A DNA stretch of 64,000 nt, from positions 2,480,001 through 2,544,000 of the forward strand of contig NZ_CP044344.1 in NCBI RefSeq assembly GCF_008761635.1. The letters run 5' to 3'. This DNA is from Nocardioides cynanchi (lineage in GTDB: Bacteria; Actinomycetota; Actinomycetes; Propionibacteriales; Nocardioidaceae). The notes under the pieces were generated by a model, which saw only the letters and a list, made by a program, of their open reading frames with translations, ran no database searches and had not been told where the DNA came from. The position numbers were made by a program, and so were the translations under genes. Positions 16,786 through 25,907 of the stretch are shown piece after piece (position 1 is the stretch's first letter; every line of letters begins with the position of its first letter).

Positions 16786-17358
16786 ATGAACGACGACATC
16801 GCCCTGTGGGACTCCGAGGCGGCCGACTTCGACGAGCCCGCCGACCACGGCCTGCCCGACCCCGCGGTCCGCGAGCGCTGGCGCGGCCTCCTGCGGGAGC
16901 TGCTCCCGGAGGCCCCGGCCCGCGTGGCCGACCTCGGCTGCGGCACCGGCACGCTCTCCCTGCTGCTCAGCGAGGAGGGGTACGACGTCACCGGGGTCGA
17001 CTTCTCCCCGGAGATGGTCCGCCGCGCCCGCGCCAAGGCGCCGGCGTTGCGGTTCGTCGAGGCCGACGCGTCTGCTCCGCCGCTGGACCCCGCGTCGTAC
17101 GACGTGGTGCTGAGCCGGCACGTGCTCTGGGCGATGCCCGACCCCGCCGCGGCCCTGGGCCGCTGGCAGGACCTGCTGGCGCCCGGCGGCAGGCTCGTGC
17201 TGATCGAGGGCAGCTGGTCGACCGGGGCGGGACTGACCGGCGCGGAGACCGTCGCCCTGGTCAAGGGCCTGGGCCGCGCCGCGCAGCTGCGCCCGCTGCC
17301 CGACCCGGGCTACTGGGGGCGCGCGATCGACGACGATCGCTACGTCGTCACCGGGTAG
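16786..17358 (+). CDS. Class I SAM-dependent methyltransferase
   Basis: A 190-residue Rossmann-type methyltransferase. Motif I is VADLGCGTG, motif II VTGVDFSPEM with the acidic ribose ligand, followed by EADAS, and motif post-III LLAPGGRLVLIEG. It belongs to the UbiE/Methyltransf_11 sequence group. There is no substrate-defining domain. It follows citA by 13 bases on the same strand and converges on the L12-like gene. The acceptor is unknown. Confidence 0.82.
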   Translation: MNDDIALWDSEAADFDEPADHGLPDPAVRERWRGLLRELLPEAPARVADLGCGTGTLSLLLSEEGYDVTGVDFSPEMVRRARAKAPALRFVEADASAPPLDPASYDVVLSRHVLWAMPDPAAALGRWQDLLAPGGRLVLIEGSWSTGAGLTGAETVALVKGLGRAAQLRPLPDPGYWGRAIDDDRYVVTG

Positions 17359-17364
17359 CCGGGC

Positions 17365-17658
17365 TCACCAGCTCTCGACGAGGTCCTTGGCGGCCTTCAG
17401 GCTGATCCCGCTCTGCTCGCGGACGACCTTGATCGCGTCGATCTTCCGTCCGGCCGTGGCCAACGCCCTGGCCTCGGCGTAGGCGTCCGGCGCCGCGACA
17501 GCAGGTGCGGGAGCCGTGGTGGCGCCGGCCCCGCCGAGGACCGGAGCCGAGGCGCTCAGCGCAGCACTCAGCCGGGCGACCTGCTCCTCGAGCCGGCCCA
17601 CCCGCGCCTGCAGGTCGAGCAGCTCGCCACGGTCCGGCGTACCTCCGAAGAGCCCCAC
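17365..17658 (-). CDS. Small protein with ribosomal L7/L12 C-terminal-like domain
   Basis: A 97-residue protein in three parts. Residues about 10-35 are a heptad-like helix (LLDLQARVGRLEEQVARLSAAL), probably a coiled coil. An Ala/Pro linker follows to residue 58. Residues 72-95 (KIDAIKVVREQSGISLKAAK DLVE) match the bL12 C-terminal factor-binding helix pair; the window's own rplL reads [21 protein letters not shown] at the same place. It lacks the L12 N-terminal dimerisation domain. Actinobacterial genomes carry such proteins, but their role is not established. It lies 9 bases upstream of the stop-to-start gap from the GNAT gene, on the same strand. Confidence 0.75.
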   Translation of the reverse strand: MGLFGGTPDRGELLDLQARVGRLEEQVARLSAALSASAPVLGGAGATTAPAPAVAAPDAYAEARALATAGRKIDAIKVVREQSGISLKAAKDLVESW

Positions 17659-17667
17659 GGCCCGAGC

Positions 17668-18207
17668 CTAGACCTCGCCGGACCCCAGGACGCGTCCGTA
17701 GCACCGGTTGCTGGGGTGGGCGCGGTAGTAGCCGAACGGCTCGATCCGCTCGTAGCCCGACGACTCGTAGAGCGCCATCGCCTCGGGCTGCGCGGTGCCG
17801 GTCTCGAGCAGGACGACGTCGGCCCCGGCGGTACGGGCGGTCGCCTCGAGGTGGGCCAGCATCAGGCGGGCGAGGCCGGAGCGCCTGGCTGCGGGCGCCA
17901 CGTACATCCGCTTGACCTCGACCGGCCGCTGCGAGCCGAGCCGGCTGACGTCGGGACGGAAGCGCCAGCCGCCCATGGTCACCGGGGTCCCGTCGCGGTA
18001 GCCGACGTAGAACGCCCCGACCGGCGCCTCGAACTGGCCTCCGTCCATGTGGGTCAGGTCGGGGGTGCCGTAGCGCACGACGTACTCCGCCTGCACCTCG
18101 TCGTTGAGCCGCTGGGCGTCGGCCGAGGTGAACGCGACGCGCTCGAGCCGGAGCTCGGCGGCAGGGGTCACTGCGGAGCCGGCCGGTCCCGGTTGCTCGG
18201 TGCTCAT
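17668..18207 (-). CDS. GNAT-family N-acetyltransferase
   Basis: A 179-residue acetyltransferase. The acetyl-CoA-binding motif A is RMYVAPAARRSGLARLMLAHLE, with the following VLLETGTAQPEAMALYESSGY typical of motif B. The ATG is preceded by GGAGGACACC, a strong ribosome-binding site. It should acetylate an amine on a small molecule or protein; the substrate is not predictable. It diverges from serC with a 99-base shared promoter region and lies upstream of the L12-like gene. Confidence 0.88.
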   Translation of the reverse strand: MSTEQPGPAGSAVTPAAELRLERVAFTSADAQRLNDEVQAEYVVRYGTPDLTHMDGGQFEAPVGAFYVGYRDGTPVTMGGWRFRPDVSRLGSQRPVEVKRMYVAPAARRSGLARLMLAHLEATARTAGADVVLLETGTAQPEAMALYESSGYERIEPFGYYRAHPSNRCYGRVLGSGEV

Positions 18208-18252
18208 CTGGTGTCCTCCCGTGGGGCCGCTGGTGCGGCCCTGTCAGACTAG

Positions 18253-19428
<1,176 letters not shown>

Positions 19429-19448
19429 GGGGGCGTCGGCTTCGGACG

Positions 19449-19514
19449 TTCACCGGGGAACACTGACGTTCTCGCGCGAAATTTCGGACGAGAACCTCAG
19501 GTTTCCCCGGTGAA
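19449..19514. repeat. Large palindromic element downstream of serC
   Basis: A 26-base arm (19449-19474, starting TTCACCGGGGAA and ending GTTCTCG) pairs with 19489-19514 at 23 of 26 positions around a 14-base loop. It lies between convergent serC and the secreted HExxE gene. The stem could terminate transcription both ways, but it is far longer than usual and resembles in architecture the palindromes near 13.6 and 14.8 kb. Confidence 0.85.
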
Positions 19515-19539
19515 CCGGTGAATCCGCCTGTCGCCGCGG

Positions 19540-20703
19540 TCACTCGCCGGGGAGGCACCCTCCGCCCGTGGCGGCGAAGTCGCGGTTGCTGAACTCCTCC
19601 TGGGTCAGGTAGTGCCCGCCGTTGATCACCTGGTTGTAGAGCGAGCCGGCGGTGCCCTGGGTCGCGCCGAACACGTAGGCGCACTCGTCGCCGTTCTCGA
19701 AGCCGCTCGAGTCGTACCACCCGGTCGAGGTGTCCGGGTCGGTGATCGCCTCCATGATCTCGTGGCTGGTCGGGCTCACCTCGGTGTCCGCGTCGGCGTC
19801 ACCGTTGGGCGTCTGCACGGCCGGGTACACGGCGTCGCTGCTGCAGGTGAAGCCGGTGTTGGAGTGGTAGACCGGGAACGGCATGTTGCCGTAGACGGCA
19901 CCCGTCGGCGACTGGCTGTGATAGGCGCAGTACGCCCCGCTCTTGTGGTGGTTGATCGTGCAGAAGTTGCCCCCGCTGACGGTCGATCCCGCGAAGAAGC
20001 AGGACTCCACGTGCTTGGGCAGGAAGAGCACGTACATGTGGCCGAGGTCGCGCGGCAGCCCCCGCGCGGTGATCACCCGATCGGTCTCCGCGATCACCTG
20101 GTTGTCGTCGATGCACGAGTCGTAGCCGGTGCCGTCCGCGTAGATCCTGGAGGTGTCGTCGCCGGCCACCGTGCAGCCGTTCGCGGGCAGCGGTGCGGTG
20201 TCGTTCACCGGGGTCCCCAGCGCCATCCGGTACCGGATGGCGCCGTTGGAGCCGGAGTACTCGGTCAGCGTCGAGAACACGTTGGTGTGGGTGCCACTGG
20301 CGGCCGCCACGTTGCGCAGGTAGCCGGTCAGGATGTTGCTGTACGTCGAGGACATCGGGTGCCCCGCGGGGTGCCAGTAGATCGGGGTCACGACCACCGG
20401 ACCGGTCCGTGCCGTGCCCATCATCGGGCCGCCGTGGAACAGCAGCGGCGGCGTGCCGTTCGCCGGGTCGCTGAGGTTGTGGGCCGAGCAGCCGGTCTTC
20501 GCCGACACCGCGTGGGCGATGCCCGAGAAGTGTCCGATCTTCGCCTGGCCGTGACCGGCCGATGTGCAGGCGAGCTCCGGCGAGGCCTGCCGAGTGGTGC
20601 GCGCCGAGGCGCCGGCCGCCAGCGCCGCGACCACGAGGAGACCGGACATGCCAGCCAGGATCACTGCATGGCGTCCGTGCCTCCGGAATCGTGCTGTGTT
20701 CAC
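19540..20703 (-). CDS. Secreted HExxE protein, possible Exordium/PHI-1-like
   Basis: A 387-residue exported protein. The start is GTG at 20703, with GGAGG 6 bases upstream. Residues 1-35 are a signal peptide: basic start, hydrophobic core VILAGMSGLLVVAALAAG, Ala-rich cleavage site. At 314-318 is HEIME inside SHEIMEAITDP, then WYD and FENGDEC (336-341). This spacing resembles the conserved 'HE..E..T.P...W.....GD.C' block of the phosphate-induced PHI-1/Exordium family and could bind zinc. About ten cysteines in the mature part suggest disulfides. Whether it is a peptidase is not known. The gene ends close to the palindrome at 19449-19514. Confidence 0.65.
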   Translation of the reverse strand: MNTARFRRHGRHAVILAGMSGLLVVAALAAGASARTTRQASPELACTSAGHGQAKIGHFSGIAHAVSAKTGCSAHNLSDPANGTPPLLFHGGPMMGTARTGPVVVTPIYWHPAGHPMSSTYSNILTGYLRNVAAASGTHTNVFSTLTEYSGSNGAIRYRMALGTPVNDTAPLPANGCTVAGDDTSRIYADGTGYDSCIDDNQVIAETDRVITARGLPRDLGHMYVLFLPKHVESCFFAGSTVSGGNFCTINHHKSGAYCAYHSQSPTGAVYGNMPFPVYHSNTGFTCSSDAVYPAVQTPNGDADADTEVSPTSHEIMEAITDPDTSTGWYDSSGFENGDECAYVFGATQGTAGSLYNQVINGGHYLTQEEFSNRDFAATGGGCLPGE

Positions 20704-20816
20704 GATGTCCTCCGATTCATGCCGGCGCGCCCGGGTCGTCCTGCTCGGAACCTCCCGACACGACCCTGGGAAAAGGCGTGCGGCTGAGGTCACCCTCCGC
20801 CCGGCCTGCCCGGGTG

Positions 20817-21182
20817 TCAATGGCCCGGCGGCTGGGCCTTGGTCAGGTGGAGCAGCCAGTCGCTGCCGGTTTCGATCAGGGCGTAGCGCCGTGAGGCCGA
20901 GCGCCCGTGCAGCACGAACACGAAGCGCCGGTCGGTGCGGTCCTCGAGCTCCCACCAGCCGGTGTCGGCGATCGCCTTCGTCGCATCGGTGTACGTCGCG
21001 TGGTCCAGGTCGTGGTCGGAGACGGCCACCGCCAGCCGGTCGGTCCCGGGGTCGGTGGGCAGGCCCTTCGGCACCGCCCACGAGCGCAGCACGCCCTGCT
21101 CCTCCAGTCGGAGGTCGAAGTGCGGCTGCGGCTTGCGGTGGTCGTGCAGCACGAAGACCGGCCGGTCCTGCGCGTCAGGCAC
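20817..21182 (-). CDS. Stand-alone LigD-type 3'-phosphoesterase domain protein
   Basis: A 121-residue protein equal to one LigD phosphoesterase (PE) domain. Spacing of the active-site residues matches Pseudomonas LigD: His15, His21, Asp23, Arg25 (LigD His42, His48, Asp50, Arg52) and His57 in VSDHDLDH (LigD His84, also 36 residues after the second His). VLRSWAVPKGLP is the next conserved block. The family trims 3'-phosphates and 3'-ribonucleotides from broken DNA ends. No ligase or primase domain is attached. It overlaps the macro-domain gene by 8 bases, so the two are co-translated. Confidence 0.85.
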   Translation of the reverse strand: MPDAQDRPVFVLHDHRKPQPHFDLRLEEQGVLRSWAVPKGLPTDPGTDRLAVAVSDHDLDHATYTDATKAIADTGWWELEDRTDRRFVFVLHGRSASRRYALIETGSDWLLHLTKAQPPGH

Positions 21183-21681
21183 GGCTCGCCGCCACCAGCA
21201 CGTCGTACATCTCGCGGCCGAAGGCCACCAGCCGCGCTTCGGCCACCCGGGTCGGCGTCGACCTCAGCGTGTCGACGGCCACCGCGACCGCGTCGTCCAG
21301 CGGCCACGCGTAGACGCCGGCACTGACCAGCGGGAAGGCGACCGACCGCGCCCCGAGCTCGTCGGCGACCGCCAGCGCCCGGGCGTAGCAGGAGACCAGC
21401 AGCGAACGGTCGCGCTCGCCGCGTCCGTAGTTCGGCCCGACCACGTGGATCACCCAGCGCGCCGGCAGTGCACCCGCGGTGGTCCAGCCCGCCTCCCCGG
21501 TCGCGAGCCCGTGCGGAAAGCGCGCGATGCAGTCCTCGAGGACCGCCCGACCACCCGCCCGATGGATCGCCCCGTCGACGCCGCCGCCACCGCGCATCCC
21601 CCGGTTCGCCGCGTTCACCACGGCATCGACGTCCTGCGTGGTGATGTCACCCTCGACCACGGTGAGCTCCATGGACCCCAT
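21175..21681 (-). CDS. Macro-domain protein, predicted ADP-ribose/OAADPr hydrolase
   Basis: A 168-residue macro domain. The ADP-ribose-binding motifs are GDIT (11-14), VVNAANRGMRGGGGVDGAIH (21-40), and FPLVSAGVYAWP in the second loop. The set matches the MacroD/YmdB type, which hydrolyses O-acetyl-ADP-ribose or removes mono-ADP-ribose from acidic residues. Start ATG at 21681; an in-frame ATG three codons later is possible. Coupled by overlap to the LigD-PE gene, suggesting a role in repair or in reversing ADP-ribosylation of nucleic acid ends; this is inference. A GNAT gene diverges from it. Confidence 0.9.
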   Translation of the reverse strand: MGSMELTVVEGDITTQDVDAVVNAANRGMRGGGGVDGAIHRAGGRAVLEDCIARFPHGLATGEAGWTTAGALPARWVIHVVGPNYGRGERDRSLLVSCYARALAVADELGARSVAFPLVSAGVYAWPLDDAVAVAVDTLRSTPTRVAEARLVAFGREMYDVLVAASRA

Positions 21682-21704
21682 CGTTCCCCAGGAGGATGAC
21701 GGCC

Positions 21705-22562
21705 ATGCCCCGGCTGCGGGAAGGTGCCGACATGGAAGCGAGCCCCGAGTGGTCCGACCTGGCCGAGTGCACCGAGGCGGTGGCGCTGCGCCGGATGATG
21801 ACCGACCAGCCGGCCGAGGTCGGCGCCCTGCTGGGGATCAGCGCCGCGCCACTGGCCGACGGCGTCCACACGGTCGTGGTCCGGGACCCGATGTGGGGCT
21901 ACTGGAACAAGGCCCTCGGCTTCTGCGAGACCCTCACCGACGAGACGGTCGCGGAAGCCGTCGGCCGGGCACGTACCGAGGGTGTGGCGGTGTTCGCCCT
22001 CCAGGTCCAGCCGCGGGCCCTCCCGGACGACTGGGACGCCCTCGTCGCCGGCCACGGCCTGACCGAGGGCACGATGTTCGTCAAGTGCTTCGGCCCGGCC
22101 GGGCCGCGCGCCGTCGAGACCGACCTCAGGATCGAGCGGCTCGGGCCCGAGCACGCCGAGGAGTTCACCGACGTGATGGCGACCGGCTTCGGCTTCGAGG
22201 CCGGCCCGGAGGCGCACGCGCTCTTCGACGGGCCGCACTTCTTCGACGGCGACTGGGCGTCGTACGGCGCCTACGACGGTGACCGGCTCGTCGGGGTGGC
22301 CCGGATGCTCGCCGTCGAGGAGACCGGCTCGGTCGCGCTGTTCGGCGCGGCGACCCTGCCCGCTGCTCGCGGGCGCGGGGCCCAGGCGGCATTGCTCGAC
22401 GTCCGGATCCGGGAGGCGCGGGACCGCGGGCTGCGCTTCGCCTCCGCCGAGACCTGGCTGGAGAGCCCGGGGAACCCCAACCCGTCCCAGCACAACATGC
22501 GCCGGGCCGGCCTGACCGAGGTGCACACCCGGCCCAACTGGGTGTGGCGCGCCGAGGACTGA
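21705..22562 (+). CDS. GNAT-family N-acetyltransferase (two-domain type)
   Basis: A 285-residue acetyltransferase. The C-terminal half holds the acetyl-CoA motif, FGAATLPAARGRGAQAALLD, followed by ESPGNPNPSQHNMRRAGL, which is the usual helix near the product site. The N-terminal half is a degenerate second GNAT-like fold. The ATG at 21705 is favoured because GGAGG lies 9 bases before it; a slightly earlier ATG overlaps that site. The next gene converges, three bases after its stop. Substrate unknown. Confidence 0.82.
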   Translation: MPRLREGADMEASPEWSDLAECTEAVALRRMMTDQPAEVGALLGISAAPLADGVHTVVVRDPMWGYWNKALGFCETLTDETVAEAVGRARTEGVAVFALQVQPRALPDDWDALVAGHGLTEGTMFVKCFGPAGPRAVETDLRIERLGPEHAEEFTDVMATGFGFEAGPEAHALFDGPHFFDGDWASYGAYDGDRLVGVARMLAVEETGSVALFGAATLPAARGRGAQAALLDVRIREARDRGLRFASAETWLESPGNPNPSQHNMRRAGLTEVHTRPNWVWRAED

Positions 22563-22565
22563 GGC

Positions 22566-23573
22566 TCAGGCCTCGCGGAGCAGCTTCAGCACGGCCCGCT
22601 CGAGGATCGTCTGCCGCTCGTCGGGCGACGCCGCCTTGCGCCGGGTCGCGGCCCGGATCGTGCGCCCCTCCTGGTAGGCGTCCACGACGCGCGGGTCGAC
22701 GTACGACGCCCGGGCCAGCGCCGGGGTGTTGCCGAGATACTCCGCGACCTCCTTCATCGCGGTGACCTCGGCGCGCTTGCGTGAGGCGGCGGTGTCGCCG
22801 GGCTCGCTGCTCTCGGCCAGCGAGGCGGCAGCGATCACCGTCGCGTGCCAGGTCCGGAAGTCCTTCGCGGTGGCCTCGATCCCCGTCGTACGCCGGATGT
22901 AGTCGTTGACGTGACCCGAGTCGAGGTCCTGCCAGGCGCGGCCCTGCTTCCAGGCGAGCAGCTCCTCGTCGATCGGTCCGCGGCGCTTGCGCATCACCTC
23001 CAGGGCCTGCACGGTCGGCGGGTCCTCGATGGTGATGCAGTGCTCGATGCCCGACTTGCCGACGAAGCAGAAGACCATCGACGAGCCACGCTTGCGGACG
23101 TGTTCCCTCCGCAGCGTGGTCAGCCCGAAGCTGCCGTTCTCCTCGGCGTACACGTCGTTGCCGATCCGGAAGTAGCCGAGGTCGAGCAGGCGGACGGCGA
23201 CCGCGCACGCGCGGTCCTGGCTCATCCCCTCCGTGCCGAGGTCGATCACCACCTGCTCGCGCGCCTTGGACAGCACCCGGCCGAAGCCGAGCACCCGCGC
23301 GTGCTTGGCCGCGTCACGCTGGACGCGCCACGCGGGGTGGTAGAGGTACTGCCGCCGACCGGCCACGTCGGTGCCGACGGCCTGGAGGTGGCCGTTGGGC
23401 CAGGGACAGATCCAGACGTCGGTCCAGGCGGGCGGGATCACCAGGCCACGGGCGCGCTCGGCGTCCTCGTCGGGGAGCCGGGCTCCGTGCTCGTCGAGGT
23501 AGACGAAACCCCGGCCCGCGCGACGGCGGGTCCAGCCGCGGTCGTCGGGCGAGCTCCTCCGCAACCGCGCCAT
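22566..23573 (-). CDS. DNA topoisomerase IB
   Basis: A 335-residue poxvirus-type topoisomerase IB, which relaxes supercoils by nicking and rejoining one strand without ATP. The catalytic set is visible: Arg136 in YFRIGND, the KDFRTWHAT block (237-245) with Lys/Arg/His residues, and nucleophile Tyr291 in ALARASYVDPRVVDAY. The N-terminal beta domain has the WTDVWICPWPNGHLQAVGTD pattern of bacterial members. Bacterial TopIB genes are accessory and sporadic. It is separated from the macro/LigD-PE pair only by a GNAT gene on the other strand. Confidence 0.93.
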   Translation of the reverse strand: MARLRRSSPDDRGWTRRRAGRGFVYLDEHGARLPDEDAERARGLVIPPAWTDVWICPWPNGHLQAVGTDVAGRRQYLYHPAWRVQRDAAKHARVLGFGRVLSKAREQVVIDLGTEGMSQDRACAVAVRLLDLGYFRIGNDVYAEENGSFGLTTLRREHVRKRGSSMVFCFVGKSGIEHCITIEDPPTVQALEVMRKRRGPIDEELLAWKQGRAWQDLDSGHVNDYIRRTTGIEATAKDFRTWHATVIAAASLAESSEPGDTAASRKRAEVTAMKEVAEYLGNTPALARASYVDPRVVDAYQEGRTIRAATRRKAASPDERQTILERAVLKLLREA

Positions 23574-23629
23574 GAGGTCAGGCTAGCCAGCGTTCGCCGG
23601 CCCGCCCTCACCCCGAAGGGGCCGTTCGG

Positions 23630-24604
23630 TCAGCGCGGTCGCAGGGCCCGCACCAGCACGAGCAGGGCTCCCAGGGTTACCAGCCCACCGACCGCCCAGG
23701 GCCAGGCGCTGCGGGTCGCGTCCGAGCTCTCCGAGCCCGGCGTGGATGTGGCGCTGCTGCCGGGAGACGGCGAGGGTGACGGGCCGGCCGGCGCCACGGC
23801 ACGTCGTACGTCGTGGGGCAGGGACACCCGGAGCACCGGCGCACGCGCCCCTTCCGACGACACGTAGACGCTGCCGTCCGCTGCCACCGCGATGCCCTCG
23901 CCCTGGCGCTGCGCCGGCAGGGGGAACGACGCGACCTCGCGCAGCGACGGCCAGTCGTAGACCGTGGCCGAGGTGTAGTCGCGCACCACGAGGTGCCGCC
24001 CGTCGGGGAAGAACGACCCGTCGGTGGCGACCGGCAGCACCTGGCCGACCTTGTGCAGATGGTTCACCGCGGTGGCCGACAGCTGCGCCGGTACGGCGTA
24101 CACCTCGCCGCCGAAGAGGCCCTTCGTGGCCAGGTAGAGGCGGCCGCTGACCGGGTTGCGGAGCAACGTCTCGGCGTCGTGGGCGCCGTCGGGGTAGGCC
24201 AGCCGGTAGGTCGTCGGCTGCACGGTGCGCTCACCCCGACCGACCGGCACCCGGGTGATCGAGACGGTGGACCGCTCGGCCAGGTTGTCGCCGATGTCGC
24301 CGACCCAGACCTCACCCGGACCGGCCGGGGCCAGTGCCTCGCAGTCGGTGGGGTCGGTGGACCAGTGGGTGACGCCGACGGTGCGGCCGTCCGGGGCCAC
24401 GGCGAAGACCCGCCCGCTGTCGCCGGAGTCGTTGGTGGTCAGGAACAGCCCGTCCTCGACGACCAGGGCACTGGCCTCGACGATCGCGGGGTCACGGAAG
24501 GTGAAGACCCGGTCGGCGGGGGTCCCCGAGGCGCTGGCGATCCCGAGCACGAAGGGTGCCGCGAGGAGCAGGCCGACCCAGGCCGGGCGCGGCCGGCTAC
24601 CCAT
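23630..24604 (-). CDS. Exported, C-terminally anchored propeller-like protein
   Basis: A 324-residue protein starting at an ATG that overlaps the stop of the upstream methyltransferase by 8 bases. It has a signal-type N-terminus (AWVGLLLAAPFVLGIASASG), a body with repeated strands typical of a six-bladed or seven-bladed propeller (TNDSGDSGRVFAV, VGDIGDNLAERS, YVSSEGARAP), a Pro/Ser linker, and a C-terminal membrane helix (WAVGGLVTLGALLVLVRAL) ending RPR. It is therefore probably attached to the outside of the membrane. No catalytic residues are recognised. Confidence 0.65.
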   Translation of the reverse strand: MGSRPRPAWVGLLLAAPFVLGIASASGTPADRVFTFRDPAIVEASALVVEDGLFLTTNDSGDSGRVFAVAPDGRTVGVTHWSTDPTDCEALAPAGPGEVWVGDIGDNLAERSTVSITRVPVGRGERTVQPTTYRLAYPDGAHDAETLLRNPVSGRLYLATKGLFGGEVYAVPAQLSATAVNHLHKVGQVLPVATDGSFFPDGRHLVVRDYTSATVYDWPSLREVASFPLPAQRQGEGIAVAADGSVYVSSEGARAPVLRVSLPHDVRRAVAPAGPSPSPSPGSSATSTPGSESSDATRSAWPWAVGGLVTLGALLVLVRALRPR

Positions 24605-25811
24605 CGCTCCGCGGGCCACCCAGCAGCTCACCCAGACGAGGGCTGACCCCCCAGGTCGTCACCAGCTCGTCGTACGCCTCACGCGCGGCGCCGCCATCGG
24701 CGGGCCGCCCGGTGCGGACCGCCCGCAGCAGGGTGTTGCGCGGCGTGTGCTGGCTGCCGACGAACTGCATGACGTCCACGCGGTAGCCCGCCAGCCGCAG
24801 CAGCGAGGCCCGCAGGCCGTCGGTCAGGGTGTCGGCGAACCGCTCCCGGAGGATGCCGTGCCGAGTCAGTGCGGCGTACGGCGCGGGCGTCGGGGTGCGC
24901 CGCAGCTGGGCCGCGATGTCGTGGTGGCAGCACGGGGCGGCCAGCACCAGCGGGGTCTCCCACTCGACCGCCCGGGCCAGGGCGTCGTCCGTGGCGGTGT
25001 CGCAGGCGTGCAGCGCCAGCACGACGTCGGGACGACGGTCGAGGGTCACCTCGCCGATCGGGGCCGCCACGAACGTCGCGTCGACGCCGAGCTCGGCCGC
25101 GATCACACTGTTGTGGTCGCGCGACTGTTCGCGCTGGTCGACCCCGGTGAGGTGCACGGGCAGTCCGCGCTCGTGGCTCAGGAACCGCTCGGTGACAAAG
25201 GTCAGGTAGGCGTTGCCGCAGCCCAGGTCGACCACCCGCAGCGGGTCGTCGGCCGTCGGCCGGCGCAGGTGGCCCTTGTCCATCGCGTCGGAGATCGAGG
25301 CGTCGAGGATCCGGAGGAACTCCTCGACCTGGCGGTACTTCCCCTGCCGGCTCGGCTTCATCCGGCCCTCGTGGTCGCTGAGGCCCAGCGCCCGGAACAC
25401 CGGGTCGCTCTCCGGCAGCAGCCGCGCCTTGTCGCGGTCGTGGGTCGCGTCCTGCTCGGCGACCTGCGCCCGCGTGTGCACGATCGCGTCGAGCTTCTTG
25501 GTCACCCGGAGCTGGTGGGTCTCGGTGGTGGTCTCGACGTGCCAGTTGCCGAACGACTCCCCCAGCAGACCGTCGACCGCGGCTGCGGCCGCCTCGCCCA
25601 CCGCGTGGTTGGCGGTGTGGGCCTGCGCCTCGTCGTACGTGGTGACCTGGAGGTGCCGGCCGGCCGACAGGTCGACGTAGCGCAGCTCGGCGCGGCGCCA
25701 GGGCGGCCGGGTGCCCTTCTGCCGGCCGGACGCGACCGCGCGGACCAGGGTCTGCTCCCCGAGGATCGCGGCCCGCATCCGGGCCAGGGCGCCGGAGAGG
25801 GGCTCGGTCAT
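24597..25811 (-). CDS. SAM-dependent methyltransferase, METTL25/RRNAD1-like
   Basis: A 404-residue protein. The C-terminal half has motif I VVDLGCGNAYLTF, LTGVDQREQSRD, then LALHACDTATDDAL and APCCHHDIAAQL. The LHAC..D and PCCHH blocks are characteristic of the METTL25/RRNAD1/GSTCD methyltransferase group, whose bacterial members are poorly studied. The N-terminal 170 residues form a separate conserved domain with HDRDKARLL and GKYRQVEEFL. Starts by ATGA overlap with the 29-codon membrane ORF and ends overlapping the next gene, so the three are coupled. Confidence 0.8.
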   Translation of the reverse strand: MTEPLSGALARMRAAILGEQTLVRAVASGRQKGTRPPWRRAELRYVDLSAGRHLQVTTYDEAQAHTANHAVGEAAAAAVDGLLGESFGNWHVETTTETHQLRVTKKLDAIVHTRAQVAEQDATHDRDKARLLPESDPVFRALGLSDHEGRMKPSRQGKYRQVEEFLRILDASISDAMDKGHLRRPTADDPLRVVDLGCGNAYLTFVTERFLSHERGLPVHLTGVDQREQSRDHNSVIAAELGVDATFVAAPIGEVTLDRRPDVVLALHACDTATDDALARAVEWETPLVLAAPCCHHDIAAQLRRTPTPAPYAALTRHGILRERFADTLTDGLRASLLRLAGYRVDVMQFVGSQHTPRNTLLRAVRTGRPADGGAAREAYDELVTTWGVSPRLGELLGGPRSDG

Positions 25812-25897
25812 CCGCGGACCACCGACGCGACCACGACGATCAGCAGCAGGCCGACCAGCGCCACGGGGATGACGAGTCGACGGTGGCGGGGGTTCAC
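25808..25897 (-). CDS. Possible 29-residue single-span membrane protein
   Basis: A GTG-started frame encodes a basic head (VNPRHRR) followed by one hydrophobic helix, LVIPVALVGLLLIVVVASVV, and a stop that overlaps the methyltransferase start by four bases (ATGA). The positive-inside head plus helix is a typical small membrane protein. There is only a weak ribosome-binding site, so it could alternatively be a leader that couples translation. It sits between the Nudix gene (upstream gap of ten bases on the far side) and the methyltransferase. Confidence 0.45.
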   Translation of the reverse strand: MNPRHRRLVIPVALVGLLLIVVVASVVRG

Positions 25898-25907
25898 CCG
25901 GCCGAGT

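Noticed and set aside
14898..17264. A 788-codon frame extending pdxH backward through citA
   Set aside because: The extension is antisense to citA and has no domain; the GTG at 15566 gives a normal 222-residue PdxH.
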